Shown: positions 1 to 10,719, numbered from the stretch's first letter. The stretch: DNA of 64,000 nucleotides from Alteromonas sp. KC3 (GCF_016756315.1 NZ_AP024235.1:1798001-1862000), one strand, 5' to 3'. Notes: generated by a model not told the origin, from the letters alone. Numbers and translations: made by a program.

Positions 1-711
1 AGTAACTTCAATGTCGTATAGCGTGTTTGGTTCCAGGTACACGATGCTTCCTGCAAAGCTGCCGAATACAGGTTCCCAAGACAATGGAAGCGCATCAATC
101 CAAGTGGATTGTGAAGCGCTCTTAAAGCGCACGGTGTTTGTGCTGGTTTCATCTTGACCGTATATCACAATCCCCAGAGAGTGTATAAGCGGTGTAACAG
201 TGTTCGGCATGCCTGAAGCTGTTGCAGTAAACACCCTAGACGGGTCGAGACCAGCGGTTATTGCTGACTCAGCAATTTCGTGCTTAGTCAGCTGTGAGTG
301 AGCTGCAAGAAGTTTAATCCATTTCGCGGAATCTATAGGATAAAGCGCAAAAATGGCGGTTGCTTCCTCAGGTGTAAGCGAAGAAAGCGCCGCGCTTTTT
401 GCAGACTTCGCGCCTCTTAATCCATATTGTAAAACCCCCGAACTGTAGAGTGAGGCGATGTGAGCCTGATATTGTTTCACAAGCAGTTCAACTTGCTCGG
501 GTCCTTTGTAGCGCTTTAGCGCACTAATGATTGACGTTGTTTCTGTGCTAGCATGCTCGGCTAGATAAATCTGCAACAGTTCACCTGATTGGCGGCCCTT
601 AACCTCAGGTGTGCTAACAGTGTTAATAGAGGTACATGAGATTAAACATGTAAGCACTAATGCGATAAGCGCAACTTGGCTATGAGTGGGTTTGGTAAGA
701 AAGCGGCTCAT
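1..711 (-). CDS. Partial lipoprotein with possible FN3-like C-terminus
   Basis: The first 237 residues of a protein that runs off the left edge; the frame is open throughout. It starts at the ATG whose complement is 709-711. The N-terminus has a basic segment, a hydrophobic stretch (VALIALVLTCLISC) and a lipobox-like LISC, so it is probably an outer-membrane or periplasmic lipoprotein. A helical region follows. The last visible residues (SWEPVFG...YLEPNTLYDIEV) read like beta strands of a fibronectin-III or carbohydrate-active accessory domain. That reading is inference. Its job is not recognised, and the missing C-terminus could hold a catalytic domain. Confidence 0.7.
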   Translation of the reverse strand, partial: MSRFLTKPTHSQVALIALVLTCLISCTSINTVSTPEVKGRQSGELLQIYLAEHASTETTSIISALKRYKGPEQVELLVKQYQAHIASLYSSGVLQYGLRGAKSAKSAALSSLTPEEATAIFALYPIDSAKWIKLLAAHSQLTKHEIAESAITAGLDPSRVFTATASGMPNTVTPLIHSLGIVIYGQDETSTNTVRFKSASQSTWIDALPLSWEPVFGSFAGSIVYLEPNTLYDIEVT

Positions 712-722
712 GAGAATTCCTT

Positions 723-797
723 GCTTGCAAAGCACGTTGTAGAGCGAGAAGACGTATAGCTCTTAAAGGGTAGTTATTTTGGTAACGTGCTGCAAGC
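723..797. repeat. Long imperfect inverted repeat in intergenic region
   Basis: The left arm 723-738 (GCTTGCAAAGCACGTT) and right arm 784-797 (AACGTGCTGCAAGC) are inverted copies differing by a 2-base insertion, separated by 45 bp. They lie just upstream of the minus-strand lipoprotein start, in its presumed leader. There is no T-run, so it is not a simple terminator. Confidence 0.6.
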
Positions 798-853
798 CAT
801 CTTGGTTCAGTAATTGGTCATCTGACATGTTATTTAAGGGCTTGTAAGGACTA

Positions 854-869
854 TGGCATTGTTATTGCT
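854..869 (+). promoter_or_regulatory. Putative sigma-54 (-24/-12) promoter
   Basis: The sequence reads TGGCAT-N5-TTGCT with GG at 855-856 and GC at 867-868, exactly 10 bp apart, against the sigma-54 consensus TGGCAC-N5-TTGCW. It points at the glycosyltransferase starting at 1006 and would give a leader of about 125 nt. A 21-codon ORF overlaps it (853-918), so chance resemblance cannot be excluded. The same TGGCAT form occurs at 9904-9919. Confidence 0.45.
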
Positions 870-1005
870 GCTCTTAGTGGTTGCGGATCGTCTTGCAAAC
901 AATTATGAAGACAGATGATAACAAGTAAGATGAGCATGGTGCGTCACTTCATATTGCTGTCATCAAGTAAGGGTAGGCTCAAAAAGAGTGATAAATGGAT
1001 ATTTT

Positions 1006-2103
1006 ATGAAGAAAAAAATTGCAGTTATTCATCCCGAAGCGGGTTTTTCGTCAAGTGGGGGATCACAGCTCAGTGCATACGAAATGGCACAACACCTGGC
1101 TGCATTTTTTGATGTGAAGTTATTGAGCGCCTCTAAATGCAGTGAACATAGCGTCGTTATCCCTTGTATTCCTCGCGGTAAAGTAAAGAAAGTTCAACGT
1201 AATAAATTAGTAGACTGGTTTCTTACACGCTTTGTCTCAAATCCATCGCTATTGATTGAATCCATAACAAGCTTTTTGACTTATACACCCTATCTAATGT
1301 TCAAAAGAGCCGACGTAATTTACCCGAATAACGATTATGGTGGTTTAGCCGTAGCCTATGTTATCAGGAAATTATTTAATACCCCCATTTTGTACACCGA
1401 GCGAGCGGGCATGGTGTCAGGCGGGAAGGTGCTGAGACGAAATCTAAAATTTAAACCTGATTGTTTGGTGGTTTTCAACGAAGAAACGAAGCGTTATGTA
1501 CACTCTATTGCACCACAGCAACGAGTAGAAATTATTCCTAATGGTGTCGATTTGTCACTATTTAGCACACAAGGGGAGTCGTTTGAGCATGGTTTGCCAG
1601 GCACTGTGGTGCTTGCTGTTGGCGCACTGAACCGTCAAAATCATAAGCGCTTCGACTTAGCAATAAAGGCGGTTAGCCAACTTAACGATGTCTCTTTATT
1701 AATTTGTGGTGACGGCCCTGATTTACGTTACTTTACTGAACAGTGTGAAGCGGCACTCGGTGCTAATAGGTTCAAAATAGTCAAGGTTGACTTTGCCGAT
1801 ATACCCGAAGTGTATCGATCTGCAGACATATTTACTTTACCGTCTGAGGATGAACCGTTTGGACGAGTATATCTTGAAGCTATGGCAAGTGGTCTACCCG
1901 TTGTGGCAACAGATGATGCAATGAGAAGAACGCTTATCGGCGACGCAGGCATTGTTTGTGACGTTACAAATGTGGCGGAATATGCCAAAGCTCTGTCAAC
2001 TGCTATAGCCAACGACTGGGGCAGCAAGCCAGTCGAACAAGCAGCTGATTTTAGTTGGCAGCGTGTAGCTAAGCAGTATGCAGAGGTTATTAATACACTT
2101 TAG
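1006..2103 (+). CDS. GT4-family glycosyltransferase
   Basis: A 365-residue GT-B fold glycosyltransferase that probably transfers a nucleotide-activated sugar to a growing surface polysaccharide on the cytoplasmic face. Visible features are an N-terminal Rossmann start (KKKIAVIHPEAG, then a Ser/Gly-rich acceptor loop), the inter-domain EIIPNGVDLSLF segment near residue 180, and the donor-binding EDEPFGRVYLEAMASGLPVV motif (E-x7-E type) near residues 281-300. An in-frame GTG at 988 exists, but the ATG at 1006 gives the usual N-terminus. Neighbouring genes are another glycosyltransferase and an acyltransferase in the opposite direction. The sugar and acceptor cannot be told from sequence. Confidence 0.88.
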   Translation: MKKKIAVIHPEAGFSSSGGSQLSAYEMAQHLAAFFDVKLLSASKCSEHSVVIPCIPRGKVKKVQRNKLVDWFLTRFVSNPSLLIESITSFLTYTPYLMFKRADVIYPNNDYGGLAVAYVIRKLFNTPILYTERAGMVSGGKVLRRNLKFKPDCLVVFNEETKRYVHSIAPQQRVEIIPNGVDLSLFSTQGESFEHGLPGTVVLAVGALNRQNHKRFDLAIKAVSQLNDVSLLICGDGPDLRYFTEQCEAALGANRFKIVKVDFADIPEVYRSADIFTLPSEDEPFGRVYLEAMASGLPVVATDDAMRRTLIGDAGIVCDVTNVAEYAKALSTAIANDWGSKPVEQAADFSWQRVAKQYAEVINTL

Positions 2104-2132
2104 TCATGATGGTCTAGGTGGGGAAAATAAAA

Positions 2133-2164
2133 AGCACTGGTTTTTTAACTCAAACACCAGTGCT
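2133..2164 (-). terminator. Rho-independent terminator, mainly minus strand
   Basis: A 9-bp stem AGCACTGGT (2133-2141) / ACCAGTGCT (2156-2164). Read on the minus strand it is followed by TTTTTATTTT, so it ends transcription of the minus-strand GT2 gene. It also lies just after the plus-strand GT4 stop and may serve both. Confidence 0.7.
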
Positions 2165-2199
2165 GATTTGTGAAATAATCACTTGGTTTGACAATTAGA

Positions 2200-3051
2200 C
2201 TAGCGCGCGAACTTTCTTTTTATTCTGTCTTTTCCCAATATAACTTTGCCGGTGGCAATAAGTCCAGCTTCTTGCACTGAGAGAGCTATCCAGCGTAACT
2301 TATTATTCTTTTTACCAATTTGGCTTAAAATTTGGTTAGCAACTCTATCGTTGTATGCTTCTTTTCCTAATAATGCTTTGTGTTTCTTAAATGCCTTTAA
2401 TCGTGGAAATACTTTTTCTATTGGCATATTTGCTACTTCTGTTGAAATACTTACATGCCCCCGGCGATAAAAGTAGATATCCTTGGGAATATTGTGAAAA
2501 GCTGCATTTTCTAATGTTATTCGAACAAAGAAGTCCCAGTCCTGGCTATTTTTGAGCTCTTCATCAAACTGCAGGCGTTTTGCCAACTCGGTTTTACAGG
2601 TAACACCGCTCATTCCGCAGAATTTGTTTCCCCGCTTGATAACATCGGTAGTAATTACCTCAATAGGGTTAATGTGAATTTTGTCTGGAGTTTCTAGAAA
2701 ACGGTACCCACACGTTACCGCATCTGCGTGTTCATGCGCTTCTAAATGTGTTTCTAAGTAGTTGGCATCCCACACATCATCATCATCCAAAAACGCAATT
2801 ATGTCGGCTGTAGATTTCGAAATGCCAAGGTTTCTAGCGGCATTTGCTCCTGACGCTACTGGAACTTTGACATAGGTAAATCGTTCGCTCGGAAACTGAG
2901 AAAGAACCTCTTCATAGCTAACTGACGAACCGTCGTCTATTACAAACACCTCTTTAGGAGTGATTGACTGCTTTAGCACTGCAGCTAAAGACTCTTGCAA
3001 ATAGTCAGGGCGATTGTGGGTCGTAATTACGACTGAAAAGGTTTTCTGCAT
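2200..3051 (-). CDS. GT2-family glycosyltransferase (GT-A fold)
   Basis: A 283-residue inverting glycosyltransferase of family 2. The N-terminus is VVITTHNRPDYLQESL, followed by the nucleotide-binding VIDDGSS near residue 40 and a DXD-type metal site in FLDDDDVWD near residue 97. A later SQDWDFFVR segment fits the catalytic-base region of such enzymes. There is no membrane segment, so it is probably cytoplasmic and membrane-associated by charge. The acyltransferase gene lies 88 bp upstream on the same strand, so the two may be cotranscribed for surface glycan assembly. The region looks more AT-rich than pheST next door, which is common for polysaccharide loci. Substrate unknown. Confidence 0.87.
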   Translation of the reverse strand: MQKTFSVVITTHNRPDYLQESLAAVLKQSITPKEVFVIDDGSSVSYEEVLSQFPSERFTYVKVPVASGANAARNLGISKSTADIIAFLDDDDVWDANYLETHLEAHEHADAVTCGYRFLETPDKIHINPIEVITTDVIKRGNKFCGMSGVTCKTELAKRLQFDEELKNSQDWDFFVRITLENAAFHNIPKDIYFYRRGHVSISTEVANMPIEKVFPRLKAFKKHKALLGKEAYNDRVANQILSQIGKKNNKLRWIALSVQEAGLIATGKVILGKDRIKRKFAR

Positions 3052-3139
3052 TATTTAGTCCGTGTTGTAAATGAAAGCGCTGCAGTCCATTCGATAATGA
3101 TTGAAGATGCCAATCATTTATGACAAAAACATACTCGCA

Positions 3140-5047
3140 TTACTTAATTTCTTGTATTGAATTAAGAATGCTCTTCACGATTTGCGCGGCGCCAAAAAGC
3201 GAAGGGTGGTCATCGTCGAAATATAAAGACCGTCCATTCTTTACTGAGAAGCAATAATCATTCCCACAAAACTGCTTCGCAGGTTCAATAAAGACGACAT
3301 TTGACGGGTAACTTGCGTTTTCAAAGTGCTTGATGATGACTTCGTTGCGTTTAGTGTACCAGTCGTATTCAGTTCCAGCTATGTGTTCAAAATTATTATT
3401 AGCCTCCAGCTCTTTGTCGATTAGTCTTGTGATGTTTTGTGGTAATTCAGGAATAGGGTAAATGATAAATACATTTTGTTTTGTAGCGGCTAGCTTGGCT
3501 ATTGCCCTATCAATATTGTGTAAAAGCAAATCAGTTCTATCAGTGCGATTACTTTTTGGTTGATTTGGGTAGGCTTTGTTTGAACCACCTACAATTTGGC
3601 TTGAATACCTGTGAACAAAAACGACATTCTCAATTTCCGCATTTGTAGAAATGTAGTCTATTGACTCGTTATACCATTTTGCACACTTAGAGAAGCTATA
3701 AGGCATGCCATAGGCTGGCGCACAATCAGAAAAACTAAAATGCATTATTCCTTCGTTTAATTGTTTCAGCTCAGTACCTAATGCGAAGGCAAGCTCTACT
3801 GAATGACTATCGCCGAATGTAGCCCACTTTGCATTGTCTTCATGAAAGTATGTGCAAGCGTTCTCGGGAGGCTGATGTGATTCTATGTGACAACGATTTC
3901 TCAAAGGACTGGGTTGAACGTCAGATATAAGACTTTGATATTGAGCTGGGGCGAGCTGAATAAAGCCGGTTGATACAAAGATAGTTAAGCCAAGCAAGGC
4001 TACTGTTATCGATGACAATACGGATTTGTTTGTCAGTCTTTCTTTTAACGAGATACCCTTGTTAGTGAAAGAAACACTTTCAATAAATTTAAAGCTTAGA
4101 AAGCCCATCAATATCGATAAGGCAAAGCTTAAGGCGGAATATTCGATTCCAAGCTTATAAGTGTAAATCGCTACGACAAACGGCCAGTGCCATAAATAGA
4201 TCGAGTATGACCAGCTTCCTATTAATTGCATTGCACTATTGTTCAATACGAGATTCTTTTGATGGTTAGCACAAATAATTAGTGCAGCACCAACTGCAGG
4301 TAATAATGCTGCATAACCTGGCCAAAGCGTATTTTCCGAAAAAATGAAGCATGACAGAGCAATTGCAAAAATTCCAAGTAGTGTAACGACCAGTTTGAGC
4401 CTACTGTTCATTTTCATTGGAAAAAGGAATACAACGCCGCCAGCTAACATTTCCCACGCGCGGGTTGGTAGAACAAAATACGCCAGACTTGGGTTTTTAG
4501 GTGTAAGCCAAATGCTCAACGAAAGACTTATAAGTGCCATAACTGGCACGAGAGATCTCAGTGCTTTAAGGCCTACAAAGCGGTGAATAATAAAAATGGC
4601 CAAAGGATATAAAATGTAAAACTGCCACTCGACAGATAATGACCATGTGTGTAGAAGCCAATTCTCCATAGAGTTAGAAGAAAAATAACCAGACTGTGTG
4701 TAGTAGAGAATATTTGATGTAAAGGTCACTGAAGACGCTACTTGTTTGCCAAGCTCAGAATACTCATACGGCGAAAGAAAGAGCCAGCCCAATATTATCA
4801 ACACTGAACAAAGAGTGACCAATGCTGGAATTATTCGGTTAGCTCTGGAATAATAAAATTCCCATAAATTGAAAACGTCTTTTTCAAGTTTATTGCATAT
4901 AATGGCAGTCATCAAAAAGCCAGATATGACAAAAAAGACATCAACTCCCACGAAACCACCTGGCAATGCACTTTCAAAAAAGTGAAAAATTACCACTGAT
5001 AAAACTGCAATCGCTCTTAGTCCGTTTATATCGTTTCTAAAGGTCAA
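3140..5047 (-). CDS. Acyltransferase family 3 / SGNH fusion (OafA-like)
   Basis: A 635-residue integral membrane O-acyltransferase that probably acetylates a sugar of LPS O-antigen or exopolysaccharide. The N-terminal half carries the Acyl_transf_3 signature NGLRAIAVLSVVIFHFF with its conserved His, SVEWQFYILYP, and about ten hydrophobic segments. After residue ~380 comes a periplasmic SGNH hydrolase-like domain with GDSH near residue 412 (catalytic Ser) and DDDHPS near residue 614 (Asp-His). This two-domain form is that of OafA/OatA-type enzymes, in which the membrane part passes acyl groups outward and the SGNH part transfers them. It lies head-to-head with pheS and probably heads a transcript with the GT2 gene. 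Confidence 0.9.
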   Translation of the reverse strand: MTFRNDINGLRAIAVLSVVIFHFFESALPGGFVGVDVFFVISGFLMTAIICNKLEKDVFNLWEFYYSRANRIIPALVTLCSVLIILGWLFLSPYEYSELGKQVASSVTFTSNILYYTQSGYFSSNSMENWLLHTWSLSVEWQFYILYPLAIFIIHRFVGLKALRSLVPVMALISLSLSIWLTPKNPSLAYFVLPTRAWEMLAGGVVFLFPMKMNSRLKLVVTLLGIFAIALSCFIFSENTLWPGYAALLPAVGAALIICANHQKNLVLNNSAMQLIGSWSYSIYLWHWPFVVAIYTYKLGIEYSALSFALSILMGFLSFKFIESVSFTNKGISLKERLTNKSVLSSITVALLGLTIFVSTGFIQLAPAQYQSLISDVQPSPLRNRCHIESHQPPENACTYFHEDNAKWATFGDSHSVELAFALGTELKQLNEGIMHFSFSDCAPAYGMPYSFSKCAKWYNESIDYISTNAEIENVVFVHRYSSQIVGGSNKAYPNQPKSNRTDRTDLLLHNIDRAIAKLAATKQNVFIIYPIPELPQNITRLIDKELEANNNFEHIAGTEYDWYTKRNEVIIKHFENASYPSNVVFIEPAKQFCGNDYCFSVKNGRSLYFDDDHPSLFGAAQIVKSILNSIQEIK

Positions 5048-6381
<1,334 letters not shown>

Positions 6382-6395
6382 GGCAGAGAGTAAAC

Positions 6396-8783
6396 ATGAA
6401 ATTCAGTGAAAAATGGTTAAGAGAGTGGGTTACCCCATCGCTGTCGGCACATGAGCTGTCTGAACAGTTGAGCATGGCTGGCCTTGAAGTAGACGGTGTA
6501 GAGCCAGTAGCAGGTGATTTTAAAGGCGTGCTGGTTGGTGAAGTTGTTGAATGTGGTCAGCACCCGAATGCCGATAAACTTCGCGTAACTAAAATTAACG
6601 TTGGTGGCGATGAGCTACTTGATATCGTTTGTGGTGCGCCTAACTGTCGTCAGGGCATAAAAGTAGCAGTTGCTGTTGTTGGTGCCGTATTGCCAGGCGA
6701 TTTTAAAATTAAGAAAGCAAAGCTTCGCGGCGAGCCGTCATTCGGCATGCTATGTAGTTTCTCTGAGCTGGGTATTAGCGAAGACCACGACGGTATTATT
6801 GAGCTTCCAGCGGATGCACCTATTGGTACAGACATTCGCGACTACCTTGCTCTAGACGATAACGCCATTGAAGTAGACCTAACACCAAACCGCGCAGACT
6901 GTTTAGGTATTCGTGGTATTGCCCGTGAAGTTGGCGTACTTAACAACCTTGACGTATGCGAGCCTGAAGTCGTTGCAGTAGACGCAACGATTGACGATAA
7001 ACTGTCAATTACGCTAAGCGCAGATGATGCCTGCCCACGTTATTTGGGCCGTGTAGTTAAAGGCGTTAACGTTAAAGCTGCATCGCCATTGTGGCTAGTT
7101 GAAAAGTTACGTCGTTGCGGAATTCGCAGCATCGACCCTATCGTTGACGTGACTAACTTCGTACTACTAGAACTTGGTCAGCCAATGCACGCGTTCAACC
7201 TTGCTAGCATTGAAGGCAACATCAATGTGCGTATGGCGAATGAAGGCGAAACGCTGACATTATTAGATGAGACCGAGGCTAAGTTGCAAAGCAATACTTT
7301 GGTAATTGCTGATGATAACAAAGCGCTAGCGATGGCAGGTATTTTCGGTGGTTTACATTCAGGTGTAACGGCTGAAACACAAGATATTTTGTTAGAAAGT
7401 GCATTCTTTGCGCGTGATGCCATTATGGGTCGAGCACGCCAATACGGCTTGCATACCGATGCCTCGCACCGCTATGAGCGTGGTGTAGACCCTCAGCTTC
7501 AACGAAAAGCCATGGAGCGCGCTACTGCACTGGTAATTGAAATTTGCGGTGGTGAAGCAGGCCCTGTTGTTGAAGCCGTGTCTGAAGACAAATTGCCTAA
7601 GCAAGCAACAGTAACGCTTCGTCGCGAACGTTTGGCTCGTGTGCTTGGTATTAGCATTGACGATGCAAAAGTAACGGAAATGCTCAACCGCCTTGGTTTA
7701 GACGTAACGCAAACTGAAGCTGGCTGGGAAGCGGTTGCACCTAGCTATCGTTTCGATATTTCAATTGAAGAAGATTTGATTGAAGAGATTGCGCGCGTAT
7801 ACGGTTATAACAACATTCCAAACGTGGCACCAAAAGCCACGTTAGCAATGCTGCCTTCACAAGAAGCTAAGTTGCCGTTAAATACAATGAAGTCGTTGCT
7901 ACTTAGCCGTGGTTATAATGAAGCGATTACTTATTCGTTTGTTGACCCGAAAATTCAAAACGCATTATTCCCAGATGTGAAGGGCATGGTTTTACCACAC
8001 CCAATATCCTCAGATATGTCAATAATGCGCGTCAGTTTGTGGCCCGGTTTACTAGGTGCAACTGCGTACAATCAGAAGCGTCAACAACAGCGAATTCGTT
8101 TGTTTGAAACAGGATTACGCTTTATTCCTCAACAAGATGCGCCAAATGGTGTATTGCAACAGCAAGTAATTGGTGGTGTAGTAGCAGGGCGTCGTAACGA
8201 AGAACATTGGGATTTGGGCGATAGCCCAGTTGATTTCTTCGATGCCAAGGCTGATGTCGAGGCGTTGCTTGCATTAACCGGAAGAGCGGGCGAGTTCCAG
8301 TTCGTCACGGGCGAGCATAGTGCGTTGCATCCTGGTATGACTGCAAAAATTTTGCTTAATGATGAAGAAGTTGGCTATATTGGTGCTATACACCCGCAGT
8401 TTACAAAATTGCTTGGTGTTAACGGCCGCGTATTTGTGTTCGAGTTAGTGGTAGATGCCATTACAGACCGCAAACTACCGTCTGCCGTACCGGTATCGCG
8501 CTTCCCATCAAACCGCCGTGATATTGCTATTACGGTTAAAGATGAAGTGCGTGTAGGAAATGTACTTTCTTACATAGAAAAAATTGGCGTAAATCAACTA
8601 GTTGCTCTAAACTTGTTCGATGAGTACAAAGGCAAGGGAATTGAACCTGGTTACAAGAGCCTTGCTTTGTCTCTTCATTTACAAGATCCGGATAAAACCT
8701 TAGAAGAAGCTGAGATTCAGCAAGCGGTGGATACTGTGGTTAAAGGTCTGGAATCTGAGTTTGGGGCCGCGTTAAGAGAGTAA
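6396..8783 (+). CDS. pheT: Phenylalanyl-tRNA synthetase beta subunit
   Basis: The 795-residue beta chain (E. coli length) that recognises tRNA-Phe and edits mischarged Tyr-tRNA. Domains in order are an EMAP/OB tRNA-binding fold near residues 40-150 ([18 protein letters not shown]), the B3/B4 editing domain near 210-400, the B5 DNA-binding-like domain near 400-475, a catalytic-like class II core, and a C-terminal ferredoxin-fold anticodon-binding domain ([14 protein letters not shown] onward). It lies between pheS and ihfA, with only 3 bases before ihfA, so the three form one transcript. Confidence 0.98.
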   Translation: MKFSEKWLREWVTPSLSAHELSEQLSMAGLEVDGVEPVAGDFKGVLVGEVVECGQHPNADKLRVTKINVGGDELLDIVCGAPNCRQGIKVAVAVVGAVLPGDFKIKKAKLRGEPSFGMLCSFSELGISEDHDGIIELPADAPIGTDIRDYLALDDNAIEVDLTPNRADCLGIRGIAREVGVLNNLDVCEPEVVAVDATIDDKLSITLSADDACPRYLGRVVKGVNVKAASPLWLVEKLRRCGIRSIDPIVDVTNFVLLELGQPMHAFNLASIEGNINVRMANEGETLTLLDETEAKLQSNTLVIADDNKALAMAGIFGGLHSGVTAETQDILLESAFFARDAIMGRARQYGLHTDASHRYERGVDPQLQRKAMERATALVIEICGGEAGPVVEAVSEDKLPKQATVTLRRERLARVLGISIDDAKVTEMLNRLGLDVTQTEAGWEAVAPSYRFDISIEEDLIEEIARVYGYNNIPNVAPKATLAMLPSQEAKLPLNTMKSLLLSRGYNEAITYSFVDPKIQNALFPDVKGMVLPHPISSDMSIMRVSLWPGLLGATAYNQKRQQQRIRLFETGLRFIPQQDAPNGVLQQQVIGGVVAGRRNEEHWDLGDSPVDFFDAKADVEALLALTGRAGEFQFVTGEHSALHPGMTAKILLNDEEVGYIGAIHPQFTKLLGVNGRVFVFELVVDAITDRKLPSAVPVSRFPSNRRDIAITVKDEVRVGNVLSYIEKIGVNQLVALNLFDEYKGKGIEPGYKSLALSLHLQDPDKTLEEAEIQQAVDTVVKGLESEFGAALRE

Positions 8784-8786
8784 ACT

Positions 8787-9086
8787 ATGGCATTGACCAA
8801 AGCCGAGATGGCTGAACACCTATTCGAGAAATTAGGCATCAATAAACGCGATGCAAAAGATCTGGTAGAGCTTTTCTTTGAAGAAATTAAAAGCGCTCTA
8901 GAATCTGGTGAGCAAGTAAAACTGTCAGGTTTTGGTAATTTTGACCTGCGTGATAAAAACGAACGTCCTGGCCGTAATCCAAAAACGGGCGAAGACATTC
9001 CTATCAAAGCACGCCGAGTGGTAACGTTCCGCCCGGGTCAAAAACTGAAAAGCCGAGTTGAAAACTCAGCACCTATCGACCAGTAA
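8787..9086 (+). CDS. ihfA: Integration host factor subunit alpha
   Basis: A 99-residue DNA-bending protein of the HU/IHF family that forms a heterodimer with IhfB and bends DNA at specific sites in replication, recombination and sigma-54 promoter activation. The start [21 protein letters not shown] and the beta-arm with the intercalating proline ([10 protein letters not shown]) are typical of IhfA. It follows pheT directly, as in enterobacteria, and ends before a strong terminator. It could assist looping at the sigma-54-type promoters proposed in this window; that link is inference. Confidence 0.98.
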   Translation: MALTKAEMAEHLFEKLGINKRDAKDLVELFFEEIKSALESGEQVKLSGFGNFDLRDKNERPGRNPKTGEDIPIKARRVVTFRPGQKLKSRVENSAPIDQ

Positions 9087-9108
9087 TCACTAGGTCGTTA
9101 CAATATAT

Positions 9109-9135
9109 AAAAGAGCGAGCTTTCTCGCTCTTTTT
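9109..9135 (+). terminator. Rho-independent terminator of pheST-ihfA
   Basis: A perfect 10-bp stem AAAGAGCGAG (9110-9119) / CTCGCTCTTT (9124-9133) with loop CTTT, ending in a short T-run. Confidence 0.9.
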
Positions 9136-9200
9136 GTATTGCTTCTTATAAAGCAGCGCATTCGCGCTGGTTTCCTTATGCAGTATTTATGGAGGTAAGT

Positions 9201-9755
9201 GTGAAAAAAGCGCTTGTTATTGTTGTTGCTGTAGTAGTTGCGGCGCTTTCGTGGTTTGCCTATTTGTCTTCAGATGCCGATAAGCGGGATCAACAAGCGG
9301 CAGAAGTGCCTTTAATTACCGTAATGGAAATCTTGCATGCGAGCGATTTGCAAGCCGGTGTGAAAACTGCGGTAAAAGAGAAAAATACTCAAGCCATTGA
9401 ACAGTGGCTAGAGCAGGCGGTAAATGTAGGTGAGGCCGCTAATCTTTCTCAGCAAGATTTGGACTATCTCAAATCAGAAACGGCAAAAGACTATGTAGTC
9501 TTTAATGCAAAGCGACAGTTATACAACGAAGCTTTTGAAGCCCGCTATTACTCCCTCGAGGAAGTTGAAAGCCTTAAACAACAATACCCAGAAGCAAAAG
9601 ACTTATTTCCAAGAACCGATGCCTTAATCGAAAAGCGTGATGCCATTATCGAGCAGATGGCTAAAACGCTTTCAGGCTCAAACACGGTAGACGACGTCTC
9701 GCTAAATAAAGCCAAGCAGCAATGGCGTGAACAAGCTGAAAAGTTAGAACAATAG
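9201..9755 (+). CDS. Membrane-anchored periplasmic protein of unknown function
   Basis: 184 residues of unrecognised family. The start chosen is GTG 9201 because GGAGG at 9191-9195 sits five bases before it; an in-frame ATG at 9189 overlaps that ribosome-binding site. The N-terminus is a single hydrophobic helix (KKALVIVVAVVVAALSWFAYL) without a lipobox Cys, so an inner-membrane anchor or uncleaved signal is likely. The rest is highly charged, rich in Glu, Lys and Gln, and predicted helical or coiled coil. It stands alone after the ihfA terminator and has its own leader. Confidence 0.75.
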   Translation: MKKALVIVVAVVVAALSWFAYLSSDADKRDQQAAEVPLITVMEILHASDLQAGVKTAVKEKNTQAIEQWLEQAVNVGEAANLSQQDLDYLKSETAKDYVVFNAKRQLYNEAFEARYYSLEEVESLKQQYPEAKDLFPRTDALIEKRDAIIEQMAKTLSGSNTVDDVSLNKAKQQWREQAEKLEQ

Positions 9756-9849
9756 CCTAAGCCATATTGCTCTAATTAACTCAGTTTTAGATATTCCATT
9801 TTTGTCGCAAAGTGCTTCGCAAAAAGCAAAAAACAATATGGGGAGTAGC

Positions 9850-9870
9850 CCGAAATAGTACTGTTTTCGG
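9850..9870. promoter_or_regulatory. Inverted repeat upstream of PEP-CTERM gene
   Basis: CCGAAA (9850-9855) and TTTCGG (9865-9870) flank 9 bp, about 35 bp upstream of the sigma-54-like element. The position and dyad symmetry fit an enhancer-binding-protein site, but this is not shown. No T-run follows. Confidence 0.35.
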
Positions 9871-9903
9871 AATAAATTCAATGTAAACAATGCGTTGAGG
9901 TTT

Positions 9904-9919
9904 TGGCATGGCTATAGCT
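9904..9919 (+). promoter_or_regulatory. Putative sigma-54 (-24/-12) promoter of PEP-CTERM gene
   Basis: TGGCAT-N5-TAGCT, with GG at 9905-9906 and GC at 9917-9918 exactly 10 bp apart. The predicted start is near 9930, giving a leader of about 33 nt to the ATG at 9963. In exosortase systems PEP-CTERM genes are often controlled by PrsK/PrsR with sigma-54, which makes this placement sensible. Confidence 0.55.
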
Positions 9920-9962
9920 ATCTAAGGTAAACATTCTGTGTTTAACAGCCTTGGAGCTAAAG

Positions 9963-10700
9963 ATGAAAACCGTAGTTGCTTTGTTTGCCTTAAGTTTATG
10001 CCTTTTCTCATCCCCTCTTTTTGCAGGGCTCATTTTCACGCTGTCTGACCCTGATATTGCAGTAGGCCCTGCTGGCGCGTCGAACGTTGAGACTTTTGAT
10101 AGGCAGTCAAGGGGAAGAATATCAAATAATATCATCACTGATTTTGGCGTATACCGAGCGCTACAAGGCGGCGTTCGTATAAATGGCGCGAATAAATGGG
10201 GTGGGGCGGATGGAAACGGAAACTATTTGTTTATTCCTGCTGGCGGAGCGATAGAGCTCACATTTAACAACCCAGTCGGCTATTTCGGGTTCTGGTGGAG
10301 TGCTGGCGATGCAGGTAACAAACTTACAGTAAACACAGTGTCTGAAACATTAGAATTTACCACTTCTGATATTTTGAATTCTCCTGCGCTCACACCAGAG
10401 CACTTTGGCAATCCATTTTGGGGAAATCCTGATTCAAGAGATGATTATCACGCATCGTGGGAGCCTTTTGCTTTTGTGAACCTTTTCGCAGAAACAGGCG
10501 CAGATGCTTTAACGTCAATACGCTTCTATGGCAGTAACTTTGAAAGTGATAATCACACAGTGTTAACTACTATACTACCCAGTTCAGGGGCGTTTATATC
10601 AAGAGTGGGAATACAATCAGTGCCAGAGCCTAGTGCGTTAGCGCTATTCTCATTCGCGCTATTGTTGATGTGCCGAAAGGCTAAAATCGTTATGCAGTAG
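9963..10700 (+). CDS. PEP-CTERM sorting-signal surface protein
   Basis: A 245-residue exported protein. It has a cleavable signal peptide (residues 1-21, ending SSPLFAG), a beta-rich body with many Gly, Asn and Asp, and a C-terminal sorting signal: VPEP, a hydrophobic helix (ALALFSFALLLMC) and the basic tail RKAK. Proteins of this kind are processed by an exosortase (EpsH/XrtA) and belong to exopolysaccharide or floc systems. No exosortase lies in this window, so the enzyme must be elsewhere. ATG 9963 is preferred over TTG 9951 because GGAG lies six bases before it. The function of the body domain is unknown. Confidence 0.85.
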   Translation: MKTVVALFALSLCLFSSPLFAGLIFTLSDPDIAVGPAGASNVETFDRQSRGRISNNIITDFGVYRALQGGVRINGANKWGGADGNGNYLFIPAGGAIELTFNNPVGYFGFWWSAGDAGNKLTVNTVSETLEFTTSDILNSPALTPEHFGNPFWGNPDSRDDYHASWEPFAFVNLFAETGADALTSIRFYGSNFESDNHTVLTTILPSSGAFISRVGIQSVPEPSALALFSFALLLMCRKAKIVMQ

Positions 10701-10719
10701 CGTCAAAGCTCGGCACGCG

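Noticed and set aside
853..918. A 21-codon Leu-rich ORF (ATG GCA TTG...) overlapping the sigma-54-like element
   Set aside because: The AAGGA before it is only two bases from the ATG, and the sequence is better explained as a promoter; no family match.
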